64,000 nucleotides of DNA, taken from assembly GCA_026225945.1 (NCBI GenBank), contig JAMJFZ010000818.1, forward strand, positions 5,393,501 to 5,457,500. The letters are read 5' to 3'. The notes beneath the pieces are model-generated. The model ran no database searches. It worked only from the letters and a program-made list of their open reading frames with translations, and was not told the origin of the DNA. Both the position numbers and the translations under genes were made by a program. Position 1 is the first letter of the stretch; each line of letters begins with the position of its first letter. This DNA comes from Cricetomys ansorgei (Eukaryota; Chordata; Mammalia; Rodentia; Nesomyidae). Shown one piece after another: positions 20,615-31,097 of the stretch.

Positions 20615-21220
20615 AATTTCTCAAAAATGCATGGAGAAGACTTAGGGTTTGATCATGACAGTAGCCGGAACCAAATTTATTTTCCTCCTTAAACAACTAG
20701 AAAACCTGACAAAAATCATCATAGGAAAGAATGATCTTCAACCCTGGATCACAGATTGCCTAGGATGGAAAGTAAATGGCTGCCCAGAGGGCTGCTTCGT
20801 GAGTTTTCCACCCAAGGTAAGGAAACCCAGACAGATCCCAGGGGGACAAGAGTGGATGTAGCCCAAGAGGCGAAACTTTTATAGGGAATAACACCCCAGG
20901 GAGGAAGCACCTGGCAGAGAAAGCTTCAGAGGTTTGCTGGGGTCCCCTCTGTTCTCAGGATGGGAGTTGTTCTGCATATAGTGTAAAGAAAATCCTGAGG
21001 CCAAGGAGGGCGGGAGCAGTAGGCAGGAGGTTAGGGGATGTGCTTGCTGCACACACAGGGTCCCAGATGGAGTTAATAACTTGCGGACCAGCCCTCCAGG
21101 ACCAAGGGAATGCCTGAGGCAGGGGGTGAATGGTGCCGGGGGAAGCTTGAGTCGACACCTGGGAAAAGTTAGCATCAGAGACAGTGCGTGAGCAAGCAGA
21201 AAGGGCCTTGGCTTTTCCCT
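20615..21220. other. Unassigned sequence
   Basis: No repeat recognised. Overlapping frames of about 70-98 codons on both strands have no domain. Confidence 0.35.
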
Positions 21221-21225
21221 TTCTG

Positions 21226-21445
21226 TTTGTTTTTGAGGCAGGTTCTCATGTAGGCCAAGGTGACTTCAAATCCAAACTATGTAGCAGATCTTGAACTTCT
21301 AATCCTTCTGTCTCTCCTGGGACCCCGAGAGCTGGAATTACAAGTGTTCACCACCACACCAGGTTTATGTGGTGTTGGGGATCCAACCCAAGGCTTTGTG
21401 CATGCCAATTGAGAACCCTACCAACTGAGCCACAGCCTCAGGCCT
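21226..21445 (-). mobile_element. B4 SINE
   Basis: 'ttttgaggcaggttctcatg' at the left; 'gatcttgaacttctaatcct', 'gagctggaattacaagtgtt', 'gttggggatccaacccaagg' and reversed ID-like head 'accaactgagccacagcctc'. Confidence 0.85.
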
Positions 21446-21465
21446 GGTCCCTCAATTTCAAAATT

Positions 21466-21760
21466 ATCTTTTAAAGTTAAGAGAGGCAGGAGGATCATAT
21501 GTTGAGGCCAGCTTGGGCAATATAGTAAGTTCAAGGCCAACATGGGCTACAGCAGCAGGGCAGTGGTGGCTCACACCTATAGACCCAGCAGCACTCAGGA
21601 GGCAGAGGCAGGCAGATCTCTGTGAGTTTGAGGACAGCCTGGTCTACAGGGTGAGTTCCAGGACAGCCAGAGTTCCAGGACAGAGAAACTCTGTCTCGAA
21701 AAACCAAAAACAAACCAAAACATGGGCTACAGTGTGAGACTCTGTCACAAAACTTAATAA
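21466..21760 (+). mobile_element. B4 right part, interrupted by B1
   Basis: Left flank 'gaggcaggaggatcatatgt', 'gttcaaggccaacatgggct' and right flank 'catgggctacagtgtgagac', 'tctgtcacaaaac' form one B4 half. The B1 at 21553-21718 splits it. The duplicated 14 bases 'aacatgggctacag' (21539-21552, 21719-21732) are its target site. Confidence 0.85.
21553..21718 (+). mobile_element. B1 SINE with perfect target duplication
   Basis: 'gcagtggtggctcacaccta', 'ggaggcagaggcaggcagat', 'gtttgaggacagcctggtct', 'gagaaactctgtctcgaaaa'. The 14-base target duplication is perfect, so this insertion is younger than most repeats here. 'agttccaggacag' occurs twice inside it, a small internal duplication. Confidence 0.95.
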
Positions 21761-21762
21761 TG

Positions 21763-21802
21763 GAAGAAAGGAAGGAGGGAAGGAGGGAAGGAAGGGGAAA
21801 GG
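21763..21802. repeat. (GGAA)n-type purine repeat
   Basis: 'gaaaggaaggagggaaggag' type units follow the B4 tail. Confidence 0.85.
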
Positions 21803-22285
21803 AGCATAGGTCAGATAGAATCTGTACTATGAATTGGCTTGGCCTAATTTGTATTTATAGAGCACTTGCTCAAGAACTGCAAAACACTAATTCTTTTTAA
21901 GTGCATGCAGAACATTTGCCAAGATACGGTGAACCATAAAACAAATCTGGATGAATTTCAAAGGGTTAAAACCATGTAAAGCATTTTCTCCAACCACAAC
22001 AGAACTGCACTGGAAATCGATAAGAGGGAGACAGTGGGGAGCCCCTGAACAGTTGGGATTTAACAACATGCTAATGAATAACCCAGGAGTCAAAGGAGAA
22101 ATCACACGGGAAGTTAAAAACATGTTGTTAAGAGTGAGTGAAAGTCTAACAGAGCAAACACCGAAGGCTGCACTAACACACGCTTCAGGAATATGATAAT
22201 TATGGTACCAAATGCTCCCGTTGAAAAAGGCATGAGGTCTGAGAGCAACGATCTAAGTGTCCACTTTGTATGACTTACAAGGAAG
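21803..22285. other. Unassigned sequence
   Basis: Possible old L1-like text ('agtcaaaggagaaatcacac', 'gggaagttaaaaacatgttg' around 22088-22125, 'caaccacaacagaactgcac') suggests an ancient retroelement, but too short to name. Confidence 0.35.
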
Positions 22286-22289
22286 AAGA

Positions 22290-22475
22290 AAGCTGGTGAG
22301 GTGTCTCCATGAGAAAAGAGGCTTGCTGCCAAGTCTGACAAGCTGGCTTGGATCCCAGGGCCCCACATAGCGGAGGGAGAGAACTGACTCTTGCAACTCT
22401 GACTTCTACACGTCATCTGCCACCGCACCCAAGGCCACACATATGCACACTCGCACACACATGACAGAAAATTCA
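22290..22475 (+). mobile_element. B3 (B2-superfamily SINE)
   Basis: 'agctggtgaggtgtctccat', 'gaggcttgctgccaagtctg', 'ggagggagagaactgactct' and a CA-containing tail. Confidence 0.82.
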
Positions 22476-22647
22476 ATGGAAAAAAATACAGCAGCGAGGA
22501 CAGAAGAACAAAAGAGACAGTACAGTGTCTGTGGGTGTCAAGTGTTTGGACCTCTGTCATCATCCTCCTGCCTCATAGTTACAAGGTAGCACTGTCTCTA
22601 GCTTTACGTCTGTATTCCAGAAGAAGAGAAAAGGGCAACATGGTGGT

Positions 22648-22670
22648 TTGTGTGTGTGTGTGTGTACTTG

Positions 22671-22712
<42 letters not shown>
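22648..22712. repeat. (GT)n microsatellite, interrupted
   Basis: Two GT tracts separated by 'acttggtat'. Confidence 0.96.
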
Positions 22713-22715
<3 letters not shown>

Positions 22716-22854
22716 CAATGAGACATTGCTCAAGGCTTTCCGGAAGCCTTACTATCAGATTTCCAGTACATTCTCATTGGTCGGAAGTTGGTTAAATGGG
22801 CCATATTTCCACTGGAATGGACTCTAGGATCAGCCAAACCATAAACAGCCACAT

Positions 22855-23041
22855 AGGGCGGTGGGAGGAGATGATTCAGTGGGTGAAGTGTTTTCTGTGT
22901 AAATACAAGGACCTGAGTCAATCCCAGAGCCCATGTTCTGAGCTCGGAATGCTGGTGGGCACCTGGGGAGGAAGAGACATAGAGATCCCTGGGGCTATCT
23001 GGCCAGATAGTCTTGGCCAGATAGCTATCTCAAAAAATACA
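22855..23041 (+). mobile_element. RSINE1, 5' part (split)
   Basis: 'gggcggtgggaggagatgat', 'acaaggacctgagtcaatcc', 'ctggggctatctggccagat', 'ctatctcaaaaaatacagtg'. 'ctggccagatag'/'ttggccagatag' at 23000-23025 is a short internal duplication. It continues at 23263. Confidence 0.85.
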
Positions 23042-23043
23042 GT

Positions 23044-23262
23044 GAGGAGCTGGAGAGATGGCTCAGCAGTTAAGAGTGTTTGCTGCTCTTGCAGAGGACC
23101 CCAGTTCAGGTCTCAACACCAATGTCATGAAGCTCTTAATCATTCAGCTCCAGGCCATCTGACACCCTCTTCAGGCCACCAATAGTACCTGAAGTCATGT
23201 GCACTTACCCACACATAGACACATATAAATAAATCTTTAAATTAAAAGAAATTAAAGTGGAG
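23044..23262 (+). mobile_element. B3A SINE inserted in RSINE1
   Basis: 'gagctggagagatggctcag', 'tttgctgctcttgcagagga', 'cagctccaggccatctgaca', 'ccctcttcaggccaccaata' and a tail with 'aaataaatcttt'. Flanks 'aatacagtgag' and 'aattaaagtggag' look like a diverged target duplication in the RSINE1. Confidence 0.92.
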
Positions 23263-23340
23263 AGATGTTGAGAAACATGGCTAATGTTGATCTCTGGCTT
23301 CCACATGCATGTACACACACGCACACATACGAAGTCACAC
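23263..23340 (+). mobile_element. RSINE1, 3' part (split)
   Basis: 'gagatgttgagaaacatggc', 'taatgttgatctctggcttc' and a CA-rich tail complete the RSINE1 begun at 22855. Confidence 0.8.
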
Positions 23341-23770
23341 AGTAGTGAGCTAGAGACGTGGATTATCATGGGTGATGATTACATGCACAAATAATGTCTA
23401 CACAATTCTATCTGAGTATCAAGGTAGCCCCCTGCTATATGTCACGATCTCTCTCCAACTAAGATGGCTTCCACCTGCTGGATACTTTGTGCTATTCTTC
23501 CTACCCAACATTAGAAACTTTTACCCTATTGAGAAAAAAGCCATGAAATTCTTGGAGGAATGAAAGGAGAAAATGTATGTTAGAGGCACGCTGGTAATTG
23601 AGGGAAATGGAGGTAATGTCTTGCTTTTCTTCCATGCACAGCTCATGGCTAGTGAAGCCCATTTGTTTTCTGTAGACTTGATGGCCTGTCTCTGTGGCTC
23701 CCAAGGAAGATGCTCTGATGGGAAGTGCTGGAATATCACGAGGCAGCAAATTGGGGTACAGAAGCTTTGT
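23341..23770. other. Unassigned sequence
   Basis: Unique sequence. A reverse-strand frame of 191 codons (23501-24076) crosses this stretch and the B4 that follows; part of its protein is antisense B4, so I do not treat it as a gene. Confidence 0.4.
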
Positions 23771-23774
23771 GGAC

Positions 23775-24010
23775 TGGGTCCCTCTTGGAGGTTTTTGCCG
23801 CCATCCCACACAGGCTGCATGTTTCAGATGGGGTCTAATATAGTCCAGGTTGGCTTCAAAGTCACTATGTAGCCAAGGGAGGCCTTGAATGTCTGACTTC
23901 TTGCCTCCAACTCTAAGTGCTGGATGGCAGGCATGCTTATGCAGTACAGTACAGTACAGTTTATGCTTCTTGCATACTAAATAAACCTTCCGCCAACCAC
24001 ACCCCCAGCC
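23775..24010 (-). mobile_element. B4 SINE with (ACAGT)n
   Basis: 'cagatggggtctaatatagt', 'ccaggttggcttcaaagtca', 'ctaagtgctggatggcaggc' are reversed B4. 'acagtacagtacagt' at 23944-23960 is a four-unit pentanucleotide repeat inside it. The right end 'cacacccccagcctg' is a worn head. Confidence 0.7.
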
Positions 24011-25080
24011 TGATGCAAAGATTTTGTAAGAAGCCCCATCCTTCATCATCCTAGGCACTGTTGCTTCCCTCTGCAAAGGCTTTGGGGATTTGGGGGCAGA
24101 TGGGGTCCACCCAGCTTGCTTGGGTATTTACCACTGAATTACCCCATTCAGGGTTGTAATCCCCAGGCCAGGAATGGCCAGGGGAAGCTCTTAGAGTCAG
24201 CAGGAGCTGCGGGTTTAAGAGTGGCCCTGATTTAAGTTACAGGCAGAAGTAAATTACGTTTTATGAAAGCTTTGACTTTTAATACTATCAGCAGTATATT
24301 AAAATGTTCGGGAGATTATTTATGATATATATATTTTTAAAAAACGGGTCCAACGGCGATGATGAAGAGGAGGGGAAGCAGGGAGCATAAAGTGCTTAAG
24401 GTGCCCCTGCTGTATTACAATGGAAGGCTTACAAAACGTCCTGTTTGTAGCAATTTAGTTTCAGATCTTCAATGTCTTCGCAGCATCCACTCATGAAGAG
24501 GCAGAACGAAAGATGGGGAGTTATAGGGACATGGGAAGAAAAGGAGCCCCTTACCCTGGAGCTCCTTCCTGTCTAGCTTCCTGCCAGCTCAGAATCAAGA
24601 ATTCTAACACAATTAACAACTTCTGCTGTGAAAGCTGCCCTTGTGACACAGACAACATTCCTGTCACATGCAGATATTTTATGTTAAAATAGCAATAAAC
24701 CAAGCTCAAGGCTTGAATATATGTGACCTTAGGTGGGGCCTCACTTCTCTCTCAGACATTTTCTGGGACTCACAAACAAGGCTGTTACTTTGTTTACAGT
24801 GTTTACAGGATGTCTTGCCATCCTGCAGACTATGAGCTACATTGTTACCTTATCAATGGGAGTCCTGTCAGGCATCCCTCAGGACACACACCGTGACATC
24901 ATTTAGGTTCCTTAGCAACCCTCTGAAGATAACAGCATCGAATTCCACCCAAACCTACATATGGCTACTGTAAAGACAAGAAAGGGAGCCTAGACTCTTC
25001 TTTGAGAAGTCCACACCCATCTTCCCAGGCTCCTCTCTAGCCCTTAGCCATGCACTAAAGCCTCTATTAACATATCTCTG
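24011..25080. other. Unassigned unique sequence
   Basis: Over 1 kb with no transposon I can name. AT-rich at 24230-24345 ('gtaaattacgttttatgaaa', 'ttgacttttaatactatc', 'gagattatttatgatatata'). These motifs look like unique, possibly constrained DNA, but there is no direct proof. Confidence 0.45.
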
Positions 25081-25415
25081 GGGCCAGGGAGATGACATGG
25101 TGGATAAAAAGCTTGCTACCCAAGTGTGAGGACAGGAGTTTAGATCCCCCAAATCCACATAAAAGCTGGGCAGGAATGGTAGCCCAGCTGTAAGCCCAGT
25201 TCTCAGGAGGCAGAGTCAGGGGTCCTAGGACAAACTGACTAGCTAAGAAAGCTGAAAGCAGTGAGCTCTGGGTTCCCTGAAAGATGACTGTCTCAGTAAG
25301 TGAAGTGGGGTGCTGTGGAGGAAGGCCTGGATATCAACAAACACCTGCGTCCCCCTATGTGCGTAAACCCCCCTCCACAGCTGCGCACACTCAACGCAAA
25401 TAAATCTTTAATAGC
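25081..25415 (+). mobile_element. RSINE1, full length
   Basis: Head 'gggccagggagatgacatgg', 'gaggacaggagtttagatcc', 'agctgggcaggaatggtagc', 'gagctctgggttccctgaaa' and tail 'gcaaataaatctttaatag'. Confidence 0.88.
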
Positions 25416-25535
25416 TCCAGTTCTATTTCATACTGGCATAAGAATTGCTGGGAGTTTGAGGCCACTTTGAGCTACAAAGTGAGTTCCAGGCCAGCCTGAG
25501 CTAGAGTGAGATGGGTCACAAAACCGAAAACAAGG
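25416..25535 (+). mobile_element. B4/B1 right-end fragment
   Basis: 'ctgggagtttgaggccactt', 'gagttccaggccagcctgag' and 'gagatgggtcacaaaaccga'. Confidence 0.7.
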
Positions 25536-26380
25536 GGTAGACATGCAAGTATACCTGGAGGAAGGGGCAGACAGAGAGAGGGAGGGAGGAAAGGCATGTG
25601 ATAATTTATGGAAAAATCAAGATTCTTCCCTTAACTCTTCAATCGCAAAAGCCAGGGATTTATGTCCCTCCCGCACCCCCCAGTTGAGGAACTTAAAGAA
25701 TCCCCTCAAAAATCTAGATCCTTAAAACAGAATACTGCCCCCCAAAAGGGACCAGAAAGCAATGAGTTACTGATGATTGCTGGTGCCAGAATTAGAGGCT
25801 GTAAGACCAAGGAAAACTGGCCCAGGGGGATGGAAGTTAAAAGGAGGGGTTTCCGATGGCGGGCCGGCGGGTCAGGGGTTGGGGTCAGGTGAGGGGAGGG
25901 TCATCCAGGTGGCTGGGGTTACTGAAGTCTCTGCCAGGTGCAGAGCATACTGTAAGGAGCAGGCAAGAGGGAGAATGCAGGATTAGCTGGGCTCTGAAGC
26001 CCCTTCGCTGGCTCAGGACACCCGGCATCGGCAGATGCTGGAGGCAGTTGAGCTGGTTTGAAGAAAGATGACGGCTGCGGGGTTCAGGTATGGAACCTGG
26101 GCTCAGGTACTGGGGAGATGCCATGCGCAGTGACAAAAGCCTCCCGTGAGGTGACCTGTGTGACTGTGAAGGGCACTGTGTACCTCTCGTGGCAGGAGTG
26201 AGGGTAAAGAGACATTTGCACCCCACCCTTTGGCTATCAGACTGAGACAGTGGGCCCCCAGGATTCGGAAGTTCTCCAAGAGAAAGACTGACCCGGGTGC
26301 CCAGCAGAGGGGGGTGGCTTGTCTGTTAGGAAAAGATTTCACAGAGACCAGGTACTTTGTCAGACCACCTTGGAGGGGAG
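25536..26380. other. Unassigned GC-richer sequence, possibly LTR-derived
   Basis: Unlike the AT-rich surroundings, 25830-26400 is G-rich on the plus strand ('gggccggcgggtcaggggtt'). It lies directly upstream of the ERV LTR-like end at 26385 and may be U3 or internal ERV sequence. Frames reach 113 codons on the minus strand with no viral motif. Confidence 0.4.
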
Positions 26381-26384
26381 ACTG

Positions 26385-26680
26385 GAGCCCGGACAACATG
26401 GCCGGGACCATGACCAGGACTTGACATGTGCCTCTTGCCTTCTATCTAAACCCAAACCTCATGTGAACAAAAAGGTACAGTGGGGCCCAAGACCCCAAAA
26501 TGGAACTAGTGGGGGGGTGGGGTGGGGAGGGAGATCGCGGGACTTTTTTTTTAATTCCTCTCAATAATGTGACCACATTGAATGAATCTCCTTTTTCTGA
26601 CTTTCTATTAATTGTCTTATTAAAAGTGGACTATTGAACACAGGTGGCTGAACCTGCTTCAGGGCTGCCAGGGTCCAGGC
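26385..26680 (+). mobile_element. ERV LTR-like 3' segment, family A copy 1
   Basis: Shares order with 33270-33520: 'gaccaggactt', a TATA-like 'tatctaaacccaaacctc', 'atggaactagtggggg', then 'ccacattgaatgaatctcct' and 'ttctgactttcta', ending 'gtggctgaacctg'. This resembles U3-R-U5 of an LTR. A G-rich run of possible quadruplex type lies at 26509-26535. Confidence 0.55.
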
Positions 26681-27380
26681 TCTGACCCTAACACCCTAAC
26701 ACCTATGACACCATGGCACCCCCCACACAGCTGGGTACACTGGGTATAAAGACACTGCCTAACCTCTCTAGTGAGGGTCAATTCTCATCCTCCAGGTGAG
26801 GCTGCCCCTCAGTGAGGCAGAACTGGGATCCTCGCTAACTGTCTCAGTCTGAGACAAAGGATGGAGCATCTGTCTCTTCAGATGACTTTCACTCCTGCCA
26901 GGAGAGGTATACAGTGTTCTTATCAGTCACATAGGTGACCTGGTCCCTGCTGCACAGCTGGTGAGGATTCAACATGAAAGGGCTCTCTACCTTGGAATAG
27001 CATCAAATTGCAATCCTGGTGACAGCCGGACTTAGGCACAGCTGCATTTATGTCACACAAGGAGTCAGACTCTGCATCCCACACCTGGCAAATGGCAGGA
27101 TGGGATGCAAACTCAGTCAAAGCCTTTCTGTTGCAGCCCAGGCTCCTGGAAGTGTAGCAGACCCGTGGCTGTGGGAAGTGGGCAGGCTGAGAACCAGCGG
27201 TATTATTGAATGCATGTCTTTGCTCAGGTTGAAGGGGAGCTTGATACCCACGGAGGTAAGTAGTTGCCTAAGGTTCCCAAAGAAAGGGTGCTGGGCTGAG
27301 GCCAGAACTCAGACCAGAACTTGCATGTCTGGATTCCCATGAGGACCTCCCTGCTGTACTGAGTCTTAAACACAGCTCGA
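26681..27380. other. Unassigned sequence
   Basis: No family recognised with confidence. 26750-26830 has weak MIR-like wording ('ctaacctctctagtgaggg'). Confidence 0.35.
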
Positions 27381-27384
27381 TGCC

Positions 27385-27632
27385 TGCTGGAAGTTCAGGT
27401 CCTGAGTTCAATCTCTAGAACCTATGTAGGAATTGTAATGTGGCAGTGAGAGCTTGTAGCCCTAGAACTAGGTTAGGTGGAGACAGTGAGTTCCCTGGAG
27501 CTCACTGGCCAACTGGCTTAGCCTCGTTGGTGAGACCCAGGATCCACTGGGAGACCCTGCCTTAACAAAGTAGATAGCTCCCAAGGAATGACACTTGAGG
27601 CTGATCTCTGGCCTCTACATCATGTGTGCATA
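27385..27632 (+). mobile_element. RSINE1
   Basis: 'tcctgagttcaatctctaga', 'ggagctcactggccaactgg', 'gagaccctgccttaacaaag' and 'gctgatctctggcctctaca'. The head is eroded and the CA tail nearly absent. Confidence 0.82.
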
Positions 27633-27649
27633 TGGAATTGCGTTCCCTA

Positions 27650-27765
27650 CACGCCATTTTCTTCCTTTCTACCCTGATTTACAGAAGGTAAAGGGGTGTG
27701 CTCACTGGTGACACAGGGCTTGCACTATGACTCTGGGATAAAGTGACTGAATACCAGTTCCCTGA
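27650..27765 (-). mobile_element. Possible MIR fragment
   Basis: 'cctgatttacagaaggtaaa', 'ggtgacacagggcttgcac' and 'tatgactctggg' echo the reversed MIR core ('attttacagatgaggaaac', 'ggtcacacagc'). Old and short. Confidence 0.45.
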
Positions 27766-27770
27766 TGAGC

Positions 27771-28654
27771 ATACAAGAGGTACTTATGACTTCCTCCTTG
27801 TTCCTTGGACCTCCTGTGGCTCCCAGGAGAAGAGAAGAGACCAGAGGATGGCTGTTTGTGTGAGCTTAGTCTAGGCATGAAGAGATACAGGGAGCACAGC
27901 CAGGCCCAGAAGAGCCACAGCTGAGTCCTGACACTTCTTGTTAAAAAAACGAATGTCTGCTGTCAGAGGCCATGGGGAGCTAGGAGTTGCTAGTCGCTGC
28001 AGCAGCAGCTGATGGGTACAGAAATCAGTTTCTAGAAGCTGATGCTGCTGTTACAAAACCCTGAGACGTACACTACTGGTATGGAGTTTAGGATATGGAA
28101 GCCAGAAGCTTCTAGTGGGAGGTTGGGAGACTATGGTACTCAAGCGCTGGTAGAAAACCATCAACCTAGACAACTCAGCAGGTAGAAAACATGCCTGTCT
28201 GCCAAGCAGAATGCTTCCTGTGTGAAATGATACAGGGAAGAAATGGGCCTATAATCCCCTGAAATCCCCACACCCCAGCTGCTTTCTTTCCATGTCGTCC
28301 CCTGCATTTCTGCTTACCCGTAGGATCTGAAGAGTGTCTGTAGACAGAGGCTGTCCACCAGGACATGGGGCCCCAAAGGAAAAACACATTCCTTGGCTTA
28401 GACCTACTAGGCCAAGTCCAGCAGAGAGACAGCTGCTGATTGGCCCAGAGCAAGAAGCAAATGGGAGTTGCTGGAAGCTCCTAAAATTGCAGAATATTTA
28501 TCAACATAGTAGATGTTGATGTAAAATTCAAACATAACTGCAGGTGCAGTTCTACCCAGAATCGAGTTCTCCCTAGTGTGTACAGCACCTTTGTTCAATA
28601 GGCACAGCACGTGATTTATACAAGGTAAGTAAATGTGGGGCTTGGGGGGTGTTG

Positions 28655-28655
<1 letters not shown>
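27771..28655. other. Unassigned sequence
   Basis: No family recognised. A weak SINE-head echo ('caactcagcaggtagaaaac') is at 28169-28190. Confidence 0.35.

Positions 28656-28659
<4 letters not shown>

Positions 28660-28702
<43 letters not shown>
28660..28702. repeat. (TG)n microsatellite
   Basis: About 21 pure TG units, at the tail end of a minus-strand SINE remnant. Confidence 0.97.
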
Positions 28703-28704
<2 letters not shown>

Positions 28705-28785
28705 CATCAGGAGACATCCTCATAGACAGTTACTTTTTCCACAGTAAACACTCTGCCAACCAAGCCATCTCCCAAGCCCTGAAAA
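28703..28785 (-). mobile_element. SINE head fragment (RSINE1/B2 type)
   Basis: 'caggagacatcctcatagac' then 'gccaaccaagccatctccca' and 'agccctga', the reversed head. The middle of the element is deleted. Confidence 0.6.
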
Positions 28786-29460
28786 ATCTCTTTTAATGGT
28801 AAGAATATGTTTAATTTTTTATCTCACCCAATGTATCTAATACCATTTTGACGTATGATCAATATAAAAGCTTAAGGCAGAGATGGGTGACATTTCTGTT
28901 GGCACTGCATCTTCAGAGACTACTGTGTTTTACAGAAGCAGCACATATGCACCAACCAAGCCATGTTTGACATGCTCAGAACTACAGTGGCAGCCATACT
29001 GAGTAGCATACATTTATAGAACTAGAACGTTCTACATGTGGAAAGATTAGGGTAGCTACCAACGATCTGTAAGATCTAAACATGACTCAGACTCCAATAT
29101 ACAAAGGCCAGGACGGAAGGTCAGCAGTCTCATGGAAGGTCCTCAGATGCTCTCAAAGCCAACAGATTGGCCTGCCAGTCTTAGGAGACAGACCACTGCC
29201 ATCTTGGAAAGTCATTTAGCCAGGCTTCTCCTGGTGGTAAGGCTAGGGTGACTTTGGATGCCACCAAGGCAGATTCGAGTGCTGCTACAGCCACCCCAGA
29301 TGAGCCAGCCCTCTCACTCTGTCACCTTTGCTATCTCAGTGTGCTCGCAAAGCCCCATGGGATGGCTGGCCCTCACATGTCCGGGACCAAGGTAGGAGGC
29401 AATGACCTTCCTTGGATCTGATGCCAGCTTAGCTAAGGAACGCAAGTGCCTTAGGATACA
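28786..29460. other. Unassigned sequence
   Basis: No family recognised in about 670 bp. Confidence 0.35.
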
Positions 29461-29461
29461 G

Positions 29462-29762
29462 GTGTGAGGATAGCTCCATGGGTAAAGAACTTGCCACACA
29501 AGCATAAGGACCTGGGTTCTAGCCCTAGAACCTATATAAAAAGCCAAGCATGTGACTTGTAATCTAAGGTTGAGGGGGTAGAGGATGAAGACCAGAGAAT
29601 CTCTGGGATATTCTGGCTGGCTAGCCTAGCTAAATGGTGAGCCCCAGGACAATGAGACATTGTCTCCAAACAAACAAACAAACAAACAAACAAATAAAAA
29701 CCCCAAACCAAAATAAGGTAGAGGACAGCTGAAGACTGATACCCAAGGTTAACCTCTGCCCA

Positions 29763-29809
<47 letters not shown>

Positions 29810-29830
29810 TATACATGCCCCTCACACTTG
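29462..29830 (+). mobile_element. RSINE1 with internal (CAAA)n and (CA)n
   Basis: 'gtgtgaggatagctccatgg', 'acttgccacacaagcataag', 'gacctgggttctagccctag', 'ctggctggctagcctagcta'. The A-rich joint has grown into (CAAA)n at 29665-29690 and the tail into (CA)n at 29764-29806. Confidence 0.88.
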
Positions 29831-30800
29831 CACATATACACATTTACACTCACCCACACACCTGTATACATAAACAAACTATTTTCTAAAAGAAGTAGTG
29901 TGCCCACCATAAATACACACACACCCCACAATATACGCAAAGTATTTTGAATTCGGCTGAATTCTATTCTCTTGTCCAGGGCCCTGCTATTTGGCTCGTA
30001 GGGGCATTAGGTATGAATTTCAGTCTGCACCCTTATCACATTTAAGGCAGCCAAGAGCTGCTAGTGGGTTTTCTAGGCTTCAAGGTCCCAGAGGGCCTGA
30101 AGGATCAGAGGTGATGACTCCAGGTGAATTCTAAGTCATACCAACCCATCTCATTAAAATATTAGCAACCAGAACACTGTGCTACTCCCAAATCTCTTTG
30201 GGAAAATGAAATTTCACAGTTCCTTGTAACACTTTTAAGATTTTTCAGGAAGGCTCATGGATTCATTTTTAGGTAGAAGGAAAAAAACTACAGCAGGTGT
30301 AGGTCTCATCCCGAATAAGAGGGAGCCAGTCCAAAGAGTGAAAACTTTGTCTCCTCTGAGCTGGTAACTCCCCATGTACACAGACTCTTCATGACAGACC
30401 CAGTCTTCCTCCTGGGATCCCCTGTACCTCCACACCATGTAAAAATGAGATCCTCTCCACAAATGCCTACAGTCTTCAAACGGATCTGCATTAAAATCCC
30501 AAGATCCTATTGGCGCGCAACTGATCCAAGTTGTTTCTACAGTGGTGACATCGTTGTTGTTTTGTGATGATGAACTGGACAAATGCCACTATCCACAAAC
30601 TGTACGCTTCAGATAATGAAACCAGGAGCTGCACTGTCGAGTTCTTAAATTCACTTCCTCAGCCTCCTGGGGGTGGCACATGCCTTTAATCCGTATGGGT
30701 CCCAATATGCTTTGTAAACCCTCTCCATATAACCAAGCAAACCACACCGTATCTATGGGTGAGGTAAAGTTTTTGTCCTGATTGGTCCTCTCTAAAAGCC
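29831..30800. other. Unassigned sequence
   Basis: A second short CA-rich patch reaches 29935. From 30235 to 30582 the minus strand is open for 115 codons with no recognisable domain. 30669-30695 ('gggggtggcacatgccttta') echoes a B1 5' end. Confidence 0.35.
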
Positions 30801-30804
30801 TTTT

Positions 30805-31050
30805 CCAGGATCAGGAAGATGACTCACTCTACTGAGTGTAAGCCTGAGGACCTGATTCAATCCCCAGAAACCATATAAAAAAATTGAGGTTGGCAGCGTG
30901 CCCTGGGAAGGCAGAGTCAGGAGGATTCCAGAGAGTCACTGGCCAGCCAGGCCAGCCAATCAGTGAGCTGCAGACTTCAGTGAGGGACCTTCCTGACAAA
31001 AACCTCTGGCCTCCATACATGTGTATGTTCACCTGCATATGTGCATGTGC

Positions 31051-31094
<44 letters not shown>
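30805..31094 (+). mobile_element. RSINE1 with (CA)n tail
   Basis: 'aggatcaggaagatgactca', 'cctgaggacctgattcaatc', 'ccccagaaaccatataaaaa', 'tcactggccagccaggccag', 'acctctggcctccatacatg' and (CA)n at 31052-31093. Confidence 0.88.

Positions 31095-31097
<3 letters not shown>

Noticed and set aside
23501..24076. 191-codon frame, minus strand
   Set aside because: About half is the B4 SINE; the rest has no domain.
30235..30582. 115-codon Ser/Asn-starting frame, minus strand
   Set aside because: No domain or family resemblance; likely chance.
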